Positions 1 to 11,267 of a stretch of 64,000 nucleotides of DNA are shown one piece after another. The notes under the pieces are model-generated. The model was not told the DNA's origin. It was given only the letters and a program-made list of their open reading frames with translations, and did not search any database. The position numbers and the translations under genes are program-made. Source of the DNA: Macrobrachium rosenbergii (taxonomy: Eukaryota; Arthropoda; Malacostraca; Decapoda; Palaemonidae); contig NC_089744.1 in NCBI RefSeq assembly GCF_040412425.1, positions 42,623,599-42,687,598 of the forward strand. Direction: 5' to 3'. Position 1 is the first letter of the stretch; each line of letters opens with the position of its first letter.

Positions 1-712
1 CTATAGAAAATGGTTAGGAAGTGTTTTTTATGGTTGTTGGGTCGACCGCCAGAGGCGGACTTCCCACTCTTTAGCTTTAGTTTTGCTATCCTAACTTAGT
101 TAGGCTTGGTCAGGTGGTTGTTTTTACTTCGTTTGCCCTCATTGTATGGTCAATATGGTCTAGTCACATCGTGGTCACGCCCCCGTTGACAGATCATCTA
201 GAACTCACCAGCTATACAGGTCACTACCTTGCTGGAGACTGTAGTAAAGCAGAAGCGGACTTGGGTGACAGTAATCACGAAGTCAGCTATGCTAACAGGT
301 AAGGAACCAAGGTGTCACCTACATGTATTGTGTTTCCTAAATCCTATTCTGTCTGTACCCACCTCCAATGGTGGTATTCAGCTATATATATATCTGACAG
401 GTAAGTCTCATGAACAAAATGATATTTTAATGATAAAATAAAGTTTGTTCATACTTACCTGGCAGATATATATATTCATAGTGCCCGCCCACCTCCCCTC
501 AGGAGACAGTGGCACTAGAAAATCTGAATAGAAAATGGGAATGGGTCCTGATACCCGCCTCCCAGCGGCGGGAATGGGTACTAACCACCTGATCTCCCAC
601 TGCGTGTGTCGTAAGTTTTGAAATTCTGTCGGACTATCAGAGAATACAGCTATATATATATCTGCCAGGTAAGTATGAACAAACTTTATTTTATCATTAA
701 AATATAATTTTT
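1..712 (+). mobile_element. 3' end of a second DIRS family-1 retrotransposon copy
   Basis: This stretch aligns by eye with 31190-31825, the 3' non-coding end of the nearly complete DIRS element at 25456-31825. Shared blocks include the sequence around 200-300 (GTCACTACCTTGCTGGAGAC, then AGTCAGCTATGCTAACAGGT), the internal CAGCTATATATATATCTG motif near 378-398, and the palindromic terminus 405-712. The body 480-650 carries the same inverted-terminal-repeat sequence as 31620-31798. No coding part is present because the window begins inside the element. It is a separate insertion with many point differences. Whether the rest lies upstream cannot be seen. Confidence 0.85.
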
Positions 713-1250
713 TATATATACTTACATAGTAATTACATAATTGGAAGCCCATCTGCCTCCCCTCAATTGGACATAAGGGCATAAACAAATTAAAGCTCTT
801 TGCTATGTTGTACCTTCTCTTACACCCGAAAGTGGGCAGGGCACGTCATCATAACCAAAACAAACCAGCGTGACCCACAGTTTCAAAATTTTGAGCTGCC
901 GGTTAAAAGAAATTAATAGCTATGTAATTACTGGGTAAGTATATATAAAACTTTATTTTATTATAAAAGTCATTTTTATAATAGAATATAGTTTTATATA
1001 TACTTACCAAATAATTACATGATCGGAGCCCTCTCTCCTCCCCTCTCATGGACAGAGGGCATAAACGAATTGAGCTCTTTAGCTGTGTTGTACCTATTCT
1101 TCCCTGAAAGTTGGCTGGGCAAGCTACCTACACCCAAAACAAAAGTGCACTACCGCAATTTTGAAATTTTGAGCTGCCACGTAAAGTAGAAACCAATAGC
1201 TATGTAATTATTTGTTAAGTATATTTAACATTGTATTTTATTATAAAAAT
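712..1250. repeat. Two tandem DIRS family-2-like terminal repeats
   Basis: Two adjacent ~250-bp modules (about 712-960 and 978-1245) have the same layout: ATATACTTAC at the left, AATTACAT, a CCTCCCCTC block, GGACA and GGGCATAAAC, then GAGCTGCC, AGCTATGTAATTA and a GTAAGTATAT-like right end. They resemble the terminus of the family-2 DIRS element at 13430-13690. No internal coding DNA is attached. This looks like solo or doubled termini abutting the family-1 end on the left. The boundary between the elements is approximate. Confidence 0.65.
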
Positions 1251-1536
1251 TTCATTTTCAGCAATTTGCCACTTTTTTTCTGAAATATATATAGTCATAC
1301 TCTGAACTTACGCGAGGTTAGGTTCAAGAACCCCTCGCGCAGGGTGAATTTTCGCGTAAGTTTGGCATGGTCTCAAAAATGCTAATAAATGCTTATTTCT
1401 AAAGTTTAAACACTAAATATGACCCTAATCATGCTCCCAGATTATTTACTGTAATTTCATTTAAAAGTTAGCTTAATACATTACCCTTAGAAAAGAGAAA
1501 TAAATGGTTGACATAAAAACTGAGATTTGGAAGAGA

Positions 1537-1539
<3 letters not shown>

Positions 1540-1607
<68 letters not shown>
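1540..1607. repeat. (CT)n microsatellite
   Basis: An uninterrupted CT dinucleotide run of about 68 bp within intronic repeat DNA. Confidence 0.97.
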
Positions 1608-1614
<7 letters not shown>

Positions 1615-1883
1615 ATTTTTAGAATCATCTCAACCTCATTTTAACAACTTCTGTATTCTGCATCTCTTTCTCTTTATTCTGAAATGCTTTTTCATGAAGT
1701 GTTTTATATTTTGACTAATACAACTCTTAGTTATTACTGTTTTAGAACGTATTTGCAACACTAGCGCATTTACACTTCGTAGACGATACAGGTCAAATTA
1801 GATCAATTTAAACTATCTACTGTACAGGTAGAGACGTACAGAGAATTAATAATTAATAAGTCTTAAAAATGTGTGAGCGCTAA

Positions 1884-1886
<3 letters not shown>

Positions 1887-1938
<52 letters not shown>

Positions 1939-2090
1939 GGATTGTCCTTACTTAAGAGAGTGAGATTATTTATCAATTATTACGGCGACTGAGAGAATAA
2001 CACGAGAGAGAGAGAGAGAGATTGTCCTTACTTGAAAAATAAGTTATATTATTTATGAATTACTACAGAGAGAGAGAGAGAGAGAGAGAG
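1887..2090. repeat. (AG)n microsatellite cluster
   Basis: Three AG runs (about 1888-1935, 2004-2022 and 2067-2090) are separated by short similar spacers containing ATTGTCCTTACTT, so the spacer and repeat appear to have been duplicated together. Confidence 0.9.
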
Positions 2091-2904
2091 GGAAAGAAAG
2101 TTATTCTTACGTTAGATTGCAAAAGATGGAAATTCAGTATTAAATTAACTACTAAATGAAATTAAAGTTACTGTATTTTCATTTAAAAGTTAGCTTAATA
2201 CAGTACCCTTAAAAAAAGAAATAAATGGTGTGACTCTCTCCCCTATTCCACTGATTTATTTTTAGAAGTCTTCTCAACCTCGTTTTTAAAAACATCTTTA
2301 TTCTGTCACTTTCTCTTTGTTCTGAAATGCTCTATGTTTTAGGAGAGTGAAATTTTTTATGAATTATTACGGACACACATACACACACACACAGAATTAC
2401 AAGAAAAATTTGACCACTGATTAGCAACACTCCCCTTCTTGTCATATTAAATGACATGTCTGACAGCTTTTGCCTTCACCACCTTCTTACAAAAGACGAG
2501 GGAATAATACGAATTTTGTAATTACAGTTTTATTATTATTATTTCATTTTATTAATCTTATTATTTGAAAATTAGTACTTATTATAAGGTAAAAAGTTTA
2601 TTTATCATACAAATAAACATACCTATATACATGTACCACAAAAATTCATCTCACTAAAAGAGAGAGAGAAATTATTACTTTTAATAATATTTAATGTTAT
2701 TTAATTTACACATAAAAGCTTGAAAACTTATAAATTACATAAAAAATTAAACAAACACTTTTGCTGGGTTTCTCAGTGATCGCAAATGTACGTGTGTCTG
2801 CGAAAAACTTGTGTATGACCATTAGTTAGGTTCCAATGAAAAATTCGTGTGTGTGAATTCTGCAGCAACTTGAATTGTTAAGTTCTGATGTATGTATATT
2901 ACTG

Positions 2905-2907
<3 letters not shown>

Positions 2908-2935
<28 letters not shown>

Positions 2936-2936
2936 G
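2908..2936. repeat. (TA)n microsatellite
   Basis: A run of about 14 TA units. Confidence 0.9.
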
Positions 2937-3866
2937 TTATGTTCATTCAGTAAAGTTATATGGGGTATTGAAAGTTAGTCAAGCTTAGCATGATGCATAA
3001 CTGCATGGTGTTGATGTAACCTACTCTCTCACTGCTCTTTAAATTTAAACATTGAGAAGTGGAAGGCATTTCTGTCAAAGTCTATGTTGTTGCTGGTGGC
3101 TTTTTGAATGAACTAGTATACACAATTTGACACGTTGAAATACTTGTAATGTACTCTGTTAAATTTTTGCAGTACTATAGATTAATTTTTATTTGTCACT
3201 AACTTTGTATTCTGTTTGCTGCTGTCCTGCTCTTTCTCAACATTATCAGTATTATCCAACCAGAAAGTCTTGCAAGTTTACAAACCCAAGACTAAATTGC
3301 TTCTGAATACAAATAATGATTTTACACATCACCTTTGTTTACAGGCATAAGCATGATATAACATTTAACAGAATAGGCTGCTCATATGTAATTAATTATG
3401 TTTTATTGCATATATATAAATTAGACACTTTATTCTAAAGCAACACATTCACAAGTTTAGGACTGGTCCAGGTGATTAAAAAAACAATTTGGCAGTCCTG
3501 AACAACTCTAATGACATCATATCTGATCTCAAAACAATTCCTTTGAGCTGATGTATTACTTTACTTCCATTTCTGTAAAGATTATTATATACTATTTCAT
3601 TTGTGTGGTACTCATGGAATATTCACCTTTTTTGTCATTCATATTGGGCCTTCATTAATCTTCACCTGTGGCTCTTTATGTCCGTAAATTCCCTACATCC
3701 AGTCCATTAGAGCAACTTGCAAAATGTGTGTGATTTTTAAATGTATTTTCTGTAGGGTATTTTACGAGTACTTCCTAAGACTGAAAATGGAAAATATAAC
3801 TTGATGTATTATTGTGGAAATGCTAAGCTAATAGAATAATATGAGATCAATATCCCTTTTTTGCAG
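2937..3866 (+). other. Intron sequence upstream of BAG6 exon A, nothing recognised
   Basis: AT-rich DNA without coding similarity that I can see. It ends in a pyrimidine tract and TTTTTTGCAG immediately before the ubiquitin-like exon, as expected of an intron 3' end. The preceding BAG6 exon, which would encode the start of the ubiquitin-like fold, was not found between 1 and 3866. Confidence 0.6.
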
Positions 3867-3984
3867 ATAACTGTAAAACAGTTCAAAGAAAGGATAGTAA
3901 CATCAGTGAACATCCCTGCAGACAAACAGAGACTCATCTATTGTGGCCGAGTTCTTCAGGATGATAAAAAATTGGCTGATTATA
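3867..3984 (+). CDS. BAG6: BAG6 exon A: ubiquitin-like domain (partial gene)
   Basis: This 118-bp exon is bounded by TTGCAG on the left and GTGAGT on the right. Its 39 codons begin [17 protein letters not shown] and contain [19 protein letters not shown]. This matches the ubiquitin-like domain of BAG6 (BAT3/Scythe), especially the [16 protein letters not shown] core. In animals BAG6 is the scaffold of the BAG6-UBL4A-GET4 complex, which triages hydrophobic and tail-anchored clients in the cytosol; its ubiquitin-like domain recruits partners such as SGTA and RNF126. The exon starts in phase 0 and ends one base into a codon, which joins the next exon to give Asn. The methionine start lies upstream, unseen. 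Other ubiquitin-like proteins are less likely because exons B and C also fit BAG6. Confidence 0.9.
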
Positions 3985-4951
3985 GTGAGTGATTATTAAT
4001 TATTCTCATCACAAGGTTGTATTCATGATTAATAAATAGTGGTACCTCAACTTAATGAACTGTTCTGGGTTTTGACCTCTTAATAAGTAACAAAATTCAG
4101 TAAGTAATGAAGATTGCCGCATAGCCTACATGTGATACCTAGGAGAGATTCACATAGTGTGCATCAGTTCCATACACAGTAATTAATAGCTTATCCAAAC
4201 TGGTATTTTGTAATTATCATTAAGGTTTGACAGTTACAAATTTCAGAGGTATCTGCAAACTTGATTTCTTATAAAAATATGTAAAATATCATATAGCCTA
4301 GCAAAAATACATCTGATTACTGTACTATAGTTCTGACTGCTTGCATTTACAAGATATGAAAGATACACAAAAGCCACACAAAACAAAAAAGACTATAATT
4401 TGTTTTTATAACATTCAGTGTTTGCAGTTCTGAATGCAGTGCAAGAATTAACATGTACACATGCACACACACACGCTGCATGAAATAAACATTACTCAAA
4501 AATACTGGATAGAGTGCTCAGTAATTGCAAAATGTTTAGTGCACAATAATCACAAAATGTTTTGAGATAAGATGCATACATGTATTTATAAATACCCACA
4601 CATTTCAGACTGAAAAATATATACAACTAAGTGCAAAAAACTGAGCCATTTAAATTTTGTAATTTTCCACCATGGATGATTCCACAACATGAAGTACGGT
4701 ATATGCTAAAACTTTAAACAAAAGGATATTTCTGATAAAGGAGTAAGTAATATTTGTAGGTCATAATCAGATACATAAGTCAGCTAAATTATTCACTAAT
4801 GCAATGAAATATACACATTATGTAGCATGTGCAAAGGTTGGCAAAGATGTGATATGTTCTGGTAGAGTATCAGATTATACATTGCCGAAATGACAGCTAT
4901 AGAAAAAGCTTTAGAATAAGGCTTTTACGTAAGAGGTAACAACACCATATA
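3985..4951 (+). other. Start of 20.4-kb BAG6 intron
   Basis: Begins with GTGAGT. AT-rich; no gene recognised. A short stretch near 4037-4100 (GTACCTCAACTTA, then AAGTAACAAAATTCAGTAAG) resembles decayed transposon ends but cannot be assigned. Confidence 0.6.
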
Positions 4952-6337
4952 CAGTAGGGTCCCCAATTATGCGAGAATTTGGTCGATCCATGGCCTCGCA
5001 GAACTGGAAAATCACAGATTTCTATACACATACCTTATGCGAATAATTGCATTATGGCCAAGGCAAACATCCTGAAGGCACTTCCGACGGGCGTCGGGCA
5101 CAAAGCAGTTGAGGAATCAATCTTGCGAAATGGTCGACGTTACCCATGCCTTTTTGGATGACCTCGATGACCTCTAGTACACTTGTGCATCTTTCATATC
5201 GGAAAGACGGTTGTAGCATCAAGGGTGTTTGGCTGTATGCACAACAAGGGGCTTCATCTTGTGCATGCCAGTGCTATTTACACAAAATAGCACAGTTAAC
5301 CTTGATCTATCGGCTTTCCTCCCTCGAGCCTGTTTAACTTTTCGTGCTAGGAAAGTTGACTTGGACATCCTTTTGTACTGGAGGCCTGCCTCATCCATAT
5401 TATAAATGGCATCCGGTTGGTAACCTCCTTCTTCAGTTATTCCCTTCAGGATGCTAGGAAATACCTTGGCTGCCACTTCATCTGCTGAATTTTTCTTCCC
5501 TGTCATGGTAAGATTGCGGATCCCCTTCCTCTCCAGAAAACGATAAAGCCACCCAGTTGAGGCCTTAAAGCCAAAGGGCAACAGGTTTTTTTTGCAGATG
5601 AATGTGTAGAAGATCTTTGCTTGGTCCATTATCATTTTCTTGTCAAGGCCAACACCCTCACTCTCCTTCCTGCTAATCCATAGCATTAAAAAGCACTCCA
5701 TCTTTATCAGCTCCTTGCTAATTGTGGATGCATAACTGCATGAATCAAGGCTTGATGAACCATAAGAGTCACACATCTTCATGATCTGCTCCTTATTCTC
5801 CACGATGCACCTTACCGTTGATTCACTCATGTTCAGCTGGCGGCTGATTGCACAATTGCTTTTTCCTTCTTCCTTCAGCTTAAGGACAAGCTTTTTCGTT
5901 TCGAGAGAATAGGTCTTCCTCTTCGACTTCTGGCCAGATTCAGACATGATGTGGATGATCAGGCTACACTTCGCAGATCTGAATAATGCGAGTAACGACA
6001 GCTAGCACACGACTTGAGAACAAAACAATGCCGATGAAGATATCATTCATACACACCGCGCAATGACGTCACAAATATGTGAGGCGGAGCCTTCCGTCTT
6101 AGCCAGTGGCTGAGCAGGAAATCTTTCTCTCGCATTTCCCCCTTCTCTCAGACATCTGTGAACCTCCCCCCCCAAAAAAAAAAATACATGAAAAGACAGG
6201 ATTTCATACGTTTTGTGGTGTGTGACTCGCAGACTTGGAATGGCTTTGCAGATACAGAAAATCTTTGTTTTGAGTACTAGCGACTGCATAAAAGGGGAAT
6301 CGCATAATCCGATCACGCATAATTTGGGACCGTACTG
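4952..6337 (-). mobile_element. pogo/Tigger-type DNA transposon, internally shortened
   Basis: Inverted termini are CAGTAGGGTCCCCAATTATG at the left and the near-complement of it at 6316-6337 (CATAATTTGGGACCGTACTG). Both ends are flanked by TA, the usual Tc1/mariner/pogo target duplication. The element is about 1.39 kb, shorter than autonomous Tigger elements, and encodes a broken transposase on the - strand. The CAG...GTCCC terminus type also fits pogo/Tigger. Confidence 0.85.
5219..5947 (-). pseudogene. Tigger/jerky-type transposase, 3'-truncated
   Basis: A 242-codon open frame begins MSESGQKSKRKTYSLETKK. Residues ~10-55 form a CENP-B/psq-type helix-turn-helix (KLVLKLKEEGKSNCAISRQL, then MSESTVRCIV). 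Residues ~90-150 resemble the second CENP-B HTH domain (KMIMDQAKIFY, FKASTGWLYRFLERKGI). From ~180 the DDE_1 fold begins with YNMDEAGLQYKRM, whose Asp would be the first catalytic acidic residue, and continues to LTVLFCVNSTG. The frame then stops at TGA (5219-5221), well before the remaining catalytic acids. In-frame scraps beyond it (near 5100-5170) suggest a mutated or deleted C-terminus. The protein would cut and paste the element at TA sites, but this copy should be inactive. Confidence 0.85.
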
Positions 6338-6411
6338 TACTTGGATTCTTATGGTTGTGTATCTGCTATAAAGCAAGTGAATGTTTATAGTCCTTTTTTA
6401 GCTAAAATTCA

Positions 6412-6606
6412 AAAAGGTTGTTCTGCTTATCCTATAAGTCCAAGGTTGTACAGTGTTGTTGGGTACCAGCTCATGATGAAGCAGAGAAAGCATCTCTAGA
6501 AAATGTGGTCAGTCATAGGAAGGCACCACACACTGCCATGAAACCTGTGATACATCAGTATAGTGTAAGAAAAGAATGGCAAAAGAATTGGGCTTACCCT
6601 CCCTTC
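6412..6606 (+). pseudogene. RNase H remnant of a non-LTR retrotransposon
   Basis: The translated segment FCLSYKSKVVQCCWVPAHDE, with SHRKAP and EWQKNWA downstream, resembles the end of the RNase H domain of jockey/CR1-like LINEs, where VxFxWVPxHxG...N..AD is followed by an EWQ..W segment. Here the GVxGNxxAD part is lost between WVPAH and DEAE. No reverse transcriptase is attached. It lies immediately right of the pogo element. Confidence 0.5.
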
Positions 6607-6874
6607 TAAATAACAAAAATACAAAAAAATACAAACAAATGCACAACCTTGGCCCTCACCTGATAATATTAATAGCGGCCATGAAACATGTCTTTCTCAC
6701 CTTAGAATTGCCCACACCTTTTGAACTCAATTTTTTGTATTGGAGATTACCAGTTTTTTTTTGTATTGGAGATTGGTAATCCATGTTTGTGTCCACTGTT
6801 GTGCTGGCCAGTTTTATTGTCTTACATGTGTCAGACATCAGCTATGCACAATTTCAGATGACAACTGCAGTGTA

Positions 6875-7133
6875 CAGGCAGTCCCCGGTTATCGGCAGGG
6901 GTTCCATTCTGAGGGTGTGATGATAACCGAAAATCGGCGATTTTCGGGGCTTATCGGCACCAAAAAGTGCCGATTTTTGGTTATTGGCGCCTCTGTTAGG
7001 TATGTATCGGCACCAATACCCAATTATTGGCGCCGATAAGCAGAAATCAGCAATTTTTGGCATCAAAAATTGCCAATTTTCGTCACTAAACAAGTGCTGT
7101 ATAACCACATGGCCGTGAACTGGGGACTGCATG
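6875..7133. mobile_element. 259-bp MITE (CAGGCAGTCCC family), copy 1
   Basis: Starts CAGGCAGTCCCCGGTTATCG and ends GGGACTGCATG, with TA on both sides. The interior is a set of self-complementary GGCGATTTTCGG and GCCGATTTTTGG segments, so the RNA or single strand would fold extensively. A related copy is at 11748-12015. Termini of the CAG...GTCCC type point to mobilisation by a pogo/Tigger transposase. Confidence 0.85.
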
Positions 7134-7324
7134 TATTACATTTGATATTTATAAAAGATATAATCACATATAATCTTATAAGAACTAGGTTTTTAAGATT
7201 TTAGTTTTTATTGGTATTGATTGGTGTGTAAATTTATATATTGTGTGTGTGTAAACTTGTGTAAGGATTTACACAAGTAAGTATATATGTAAATGTATAT
7301 AAATATATTTTAAGTTTAACATAA
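7134..7324 (+). other. Short AT-rich spacer
   Basis: No feature recognised; includes a GTGTGTGTG run near 7240. Confidence 0.5.
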
Positions 7325-8954
7325 GTGACTTACCCAGTAATTACATAGCTATTATTTTTCCACATATGGCAGCCTGAATTGAAATTTTGTGGGTAGCGCT
7401 TCGGTCGCTCAGTCTAGGTGCACAGTACCACCCCCTAATGGCAATACAGTACTAGGAACGACTTAGCTAACCATCTCATTCTGGTTTTTTGCCTTACTCG
7501 ACTAAACATTGAGTGCTTACAACAGCTTATTCCTATTTTCTGGTTATATCACCGCATTTTGGTAATATTACACAACCACCAGAGCAAGTATTTCATAGCC
7601 TTCAAGCAGAGGTCTTTCAGGATGAGTCCTGTGCTTTTTTTGGTTATTACCTTGATTCAGATTCATCAACAAGCTGGCTACTTGCAAGTCGCTGTTAATA
7701 GTTTGGTCTTAAAAGTAATTCTCGAATGTTACACCATTCCTTTAGGCCAAAATTTTTACATTTATGATTTGTTGACTGGGCATAGGTTACACCTAGCCAC
7801 TGGTAAGTGATTGCTTGAACAGTAATTCTTGGATGTTACGTCATTCCGTTAGGACAAACTTTTGCTTTTAGGATTTGTTTACCAGCCATAGGCTGTTTGC
7901 AAACTGCCAGTAAATAATTACCTTAAAGTAATTCTTGAATGTTACACCATCTTTTAGGCCAGACATTTGCAATTTATTTTTTATTGGGCATAGGCATCTC
8001 ACAAGCCTCTGATAAATTATTTTAAAGTAATTCTTAAATGTTACGCCATTCCATTAGGCTAAAACGTTTGTTTTGTTTACTGGGTCTGGAGTGTAGTAAA
8101 GAGAGAAAGGTGTGTGCTGTTTGGCTGCAGTGAGCCTTAGGAGGAATTGTTCTCGACAGCTGAGTATCGGCTACCAGTTCATGCTTCGGCAGTACTTTGG
8201 AACGTTACAGAGACGGTTCGAATGGCCCTGGCATATGGAGGTGTTTTTCCTGGTATCACGCAATCATTAACGTTCCACATATTTAGCTCCAAGCCTCCAC
8301 TGCTGGCCACTTGCATCCACTTGTGGTGGCCGTAATCGGTTGCTGGATTTGATCACTAATTAGAGAATAAAAACACATTGTTCTACAGTATTAGAGTTGG
8401 ATTTTCTTTGACACTTTAATGCTAATACTGTACTACTTTTTGATTTAAATTTTTCTTTTATTTTAGAAGATACACATACATTTGTTATCTAAAAATGCAT
8501 ACATGTCAACATATAAAATGCTAATGCTATTCACATAATTACACATGATTTTATGCCCAGATACCAGAAATTGCTATAAAGAGATAAAAAGTAGTTAGTA
8601 ATCGATTACTAATTGATTATTTTTCATGAAGTAATTGGTAACCGCGATTACCAAAAATCAGTGAAACGTCCACCACTAGCCTCCACCCTCCGCCTGCTTC
8701 CTCCCGCCACCGCATGCACAGGAGTGCCCGCTACCTACCCCCACCCGCCTCCAGCCTCCACATGCCTCTTGCCTCCCTGACCCAGCTCAGAGCACGCAGC
8801 ACCCGGCGCCAGCTCATGCCCACTTGGTCCCAATTCTCTCGTGCTACTAGCCCTCATATATCCACTTGCTCCCTCGCTTCCTTCCCATGCCTTTGCCAAC
8901 CTTATATTTCGATTAACATGGATTTAACCATTGCAACAGTGAAATGTTGTGCAG

Positions 8955-9375
8955 TGGAGGTGGCTGCTCGTCCCCTGATGTTCCTAGACAAAGGTCCCTG
9001 CCCCACTCCCCCGCACTGGGGAGAAGACATACTGGAGGTCCAAGGCAAGGGAGGTCAGGTTTTGCATATGGGTAGTTGTTCCCTCAGTCGAGCCTGTTGC
9101 CAGTCCCAGGTATCGACAGACAGCCACTGGAAAGGTGTCTTACTGGATGTGTAGTAGAGGAGGTGGCTATCTGGCTCCTTAGATATCCTAGACCTAAAGT
9201 CACTGTTCCGCTCCCCCGCACTGGGGAGAAGATATACTGGTGGTCCAAGGGAGTCCGAGAGGGTTGCCCCCAATAGTTGTCCCCTCAGTCAGACCTGTAG
9301 TAGGCCATTCTTAGGTGTTGGCAGACAGCCACTGGAAAGGCGTCTTGATGGAGTTGTAGTGTTAGTCAGCCACTG
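8955..9375 (+). repeat. ~210-bp tandem duplication in DIRS family-2 gag region
   Basis: Two adjacent units (about 8955-9165 and 9166-9375) share CCCCCGCACTGGGGAGAAGA, CATACTGG or TATACTGG with GGTCCAAGG, GTTGTCCCCTCAGTC and CAGCCACTGGAAAGG. The last motif occurs a third time near 9366. Either a duplication within the element or a repetitive gag segment; no intact frame crosses it. Confidence 0.7.
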
Positions 9376-9579
9376 GAAAGGCGTCTTGACGGAGATGTCC
9401 AAAGAGACAGGGATTGAGGTGTCCTTACTTGTGGAAACAACTGTTTTCTTCTTTCTTGAAGCCCATGAGTTCCTCAAGTTGATGCTTAATCAGGGCTAAA
9501 GCAGAGTCTTCCTGAGCCGATGAAGAAGGAAGAGAAACTGAGAGTCCTACCTTTGGCACCGAGCTCCCAGAAGTAGGTG

Positions 9580-9985
9580 TTGAGCGGTCGGGTCCGGAAG
9601 TCTGAAGCGGTGAAGCTGGCGCCAAACGAGCTGAAGAGAGCATTTGGCAGAAGGAGACGGGCGCTTACTCAAAGCATCTCGTCACTTGAAGACCAAAATC
9701 AGGCACTAACAGATCTTCATCACCTCTTCCTCAGAACACAATCGTCATTGCAGAGTCCTCTGGTTTGGTTTTCAGCCTCAACCCTCAGAATTTTTGGAGC
9801 TTTTTTCCATCTGCCAAGAATTTTCAGATGGTCTGCAAGTTTCTTTAGCTCAGAAACTTAGTGGATGTTCCTCTGGGGACTGTGTCGTCCACCATCGTTA
9901 GTCAAGATTACGCATCATACGAGTCCTACTTTTTCATCCAGTTCCAAGGTTTCCAGCGCAGACAAGCACTTTAATGTGTTTTTGT
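9580..9985 (+). pseudogene. Decayed gag-like segment of DIRS family 2
   Basis: Short + strand frames contain a phenylalanine- and serine-rich region (around PQNFWSFFPSAKNFQM), followed by PLGTVSSTIVSQDYASYESY, interrupted by stops. No intact domain can be named. The assignment as gag rests on position between the left inverted repeat and the RNase H trace. Confidence 0.35.
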
Positions 9986-10288
9986 TTCATCACGCAATTA
10001 TGGTTGCCATGCTCTGCTTCCTGTCAAGGTAGGGAGGCTAGCTTCATATCTCAGCCTTCCTACATTTTTACTGTGGTTCATTCTGTCACTCCTTCGGTCC
10101 AACTTCTTTTTTTAGAGGATTGTGTTTGACCTACAGAGTTGGTCACAGCCTGGTTTTGGACTAGACCTCTGTTTTTTGTTGTGCCTAGATTTTGGTGGAT
10201 TATGGATTTTGCAGCCCCTTTTTTTAAGTGCTAGATATAAGTTCTGTTCCATGTACAGTCCCGCATATGCTTCAGGCTGTACGAGGTA

Positions 10289-10642
10289 CAATAAACCCCC
10301 TGTATTTGCTGGGGATGTGTACTGCACCCACCCCCTGAATAGCTAAAATCTGCGAATACTTAAAACCCCTCTAAAAACACTTAGAACTGCCTATTTTGAT
10401 AGTTTAAACACAAGAAAAACCCTCTAAAAAGGCTTATACCTGAGTATTTTAATAGTTTTATCACAAAAAGTCATCTAGTCATGAAAATTATATGAAAATA
10501 CAGTAATTAGTGAATATTTCTCAGTGAAAAATACTGCGAATGGGCAAATTTTCCACGAATAATGGGTAGATACGTTCCACAATGAAATCCGCGAATACGT
10601 GAGTCCGCGAATCGTGAGAACGCGAATACGGGGGGTTTACTG
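10289..10642. mobile_element. 354-bp pogo-type MITE (AAACCCCC family), copy 1
   Basis: Starts CAATAAACCCCCTGTATTTG and ends CGAATACGGGGGGTTTACTG, flanked by TA on both sides. It aligns along its length with 42294-42646 (353 bp), sharing AACCCCTCTAAAAACACTTA, TTTGATAGTTTAAACACAAG and AATACAGTAATTAGTGAATA. The GTTCCA...CGCGAAT interior is typical of Tigger-related non-autonomous elements. It is inserted inside the DIRS family-2 remnant. Confidence 0.9.
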
Positions 10643-10984
10643 TACTGTCAGTCCACACGAGCTGCAGAGTTGACAATGAGTCCGCACTTTGTCCTCAGTT
10701 TGCGCCATGATCCTCCTACAACAAATGAACTTCAGTGGGCAAATCACTCAAGTATTCTGGCCACGCAAATTTTTCAGGGCTCTAAAGGCCTGGCAGTCGT
10801 ATCGAGCCATCAGAAGAGTGTCCTTCCTTCCGAGTGGGCCTTCGATTCCCTGTTCTCTTGGGATATGTGGACTCTATAGGGTGAGACATCGTTGGGCCTG
10901 TCTGTCACCACAAGGACGCTTCGCCTCCTCCCTTGGATTCTCCGGTCCCAAACCCTCCAGTATGGGCAACACTCGCCATATACA

Positions 10985-11267
10985 AAAAAGTTAGTGTACC
11001 TTAGTTTTACCAGACCACTGAGCTGATTAACAGCTCTCCTAGGGCTGGCCTGAAGGATTAGACTTATTTTACGTGGCTAAGAACCAATTGGTTACTTAGC
11101 AACAGGACCTACAGCTTATTTTGGGATCCGAACCACATTATAGCGAGAAATGAATTTCTATCATCAGAAATAAATTCCTCTTACTCTTCATCAGCCGGCC
11201 GGGGACTCGAACTTGGTCCTGGTGAGTGCCAGTCCACAGCTCTACCGACTCGCCCAACGAAGAGCTC
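10985..11267 (-). mobile_element. tRNA-derived SINE, copy 1 (full length)
   Basis: The 283-bp element is flanked by a perfect 11-bp duplication, CGCCATATACA, at 10974-10984 and 11268-11278. On the - strand the head carries a pol III A-box-like segment (complement of CCGACTCGCCCAACGAAG) and a B-box-like segment (complement of GGACTCGAACTT). The body and tail match the SINE at 23463-23746. The tail (TTAATCAGCTCAGTGGTCTG in copy 2) is shared by all three copies. Confidence 0.92.

Larger units (their letters stand above)
1300..2870. repeat. AT-rich interspersed repeat with GA/CT microsatellites
   Basis: Two related segments share TCATTTAAAAGTTAGCTTAA and a nearby AGAAATAAATGG block (about 1455-1510 and 2175-2230). 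Each is accompanied by CT- or GA-rich simple repeats. TTAGGTTC followed by a GAATTTTCGCG-like motif near 1318-1360 has a weak counterpart near 2824-2850, so the whole may be one repeat unit or an old MITE. No coding potential is recognisable. Confidence 0.4.

Noticed and set aside
4030..4110. MITE suggested by GTACCTCAACTTA and similar motifs
   Set aside because: Only one degenerate end is visible; no partner terminus or target duplication.
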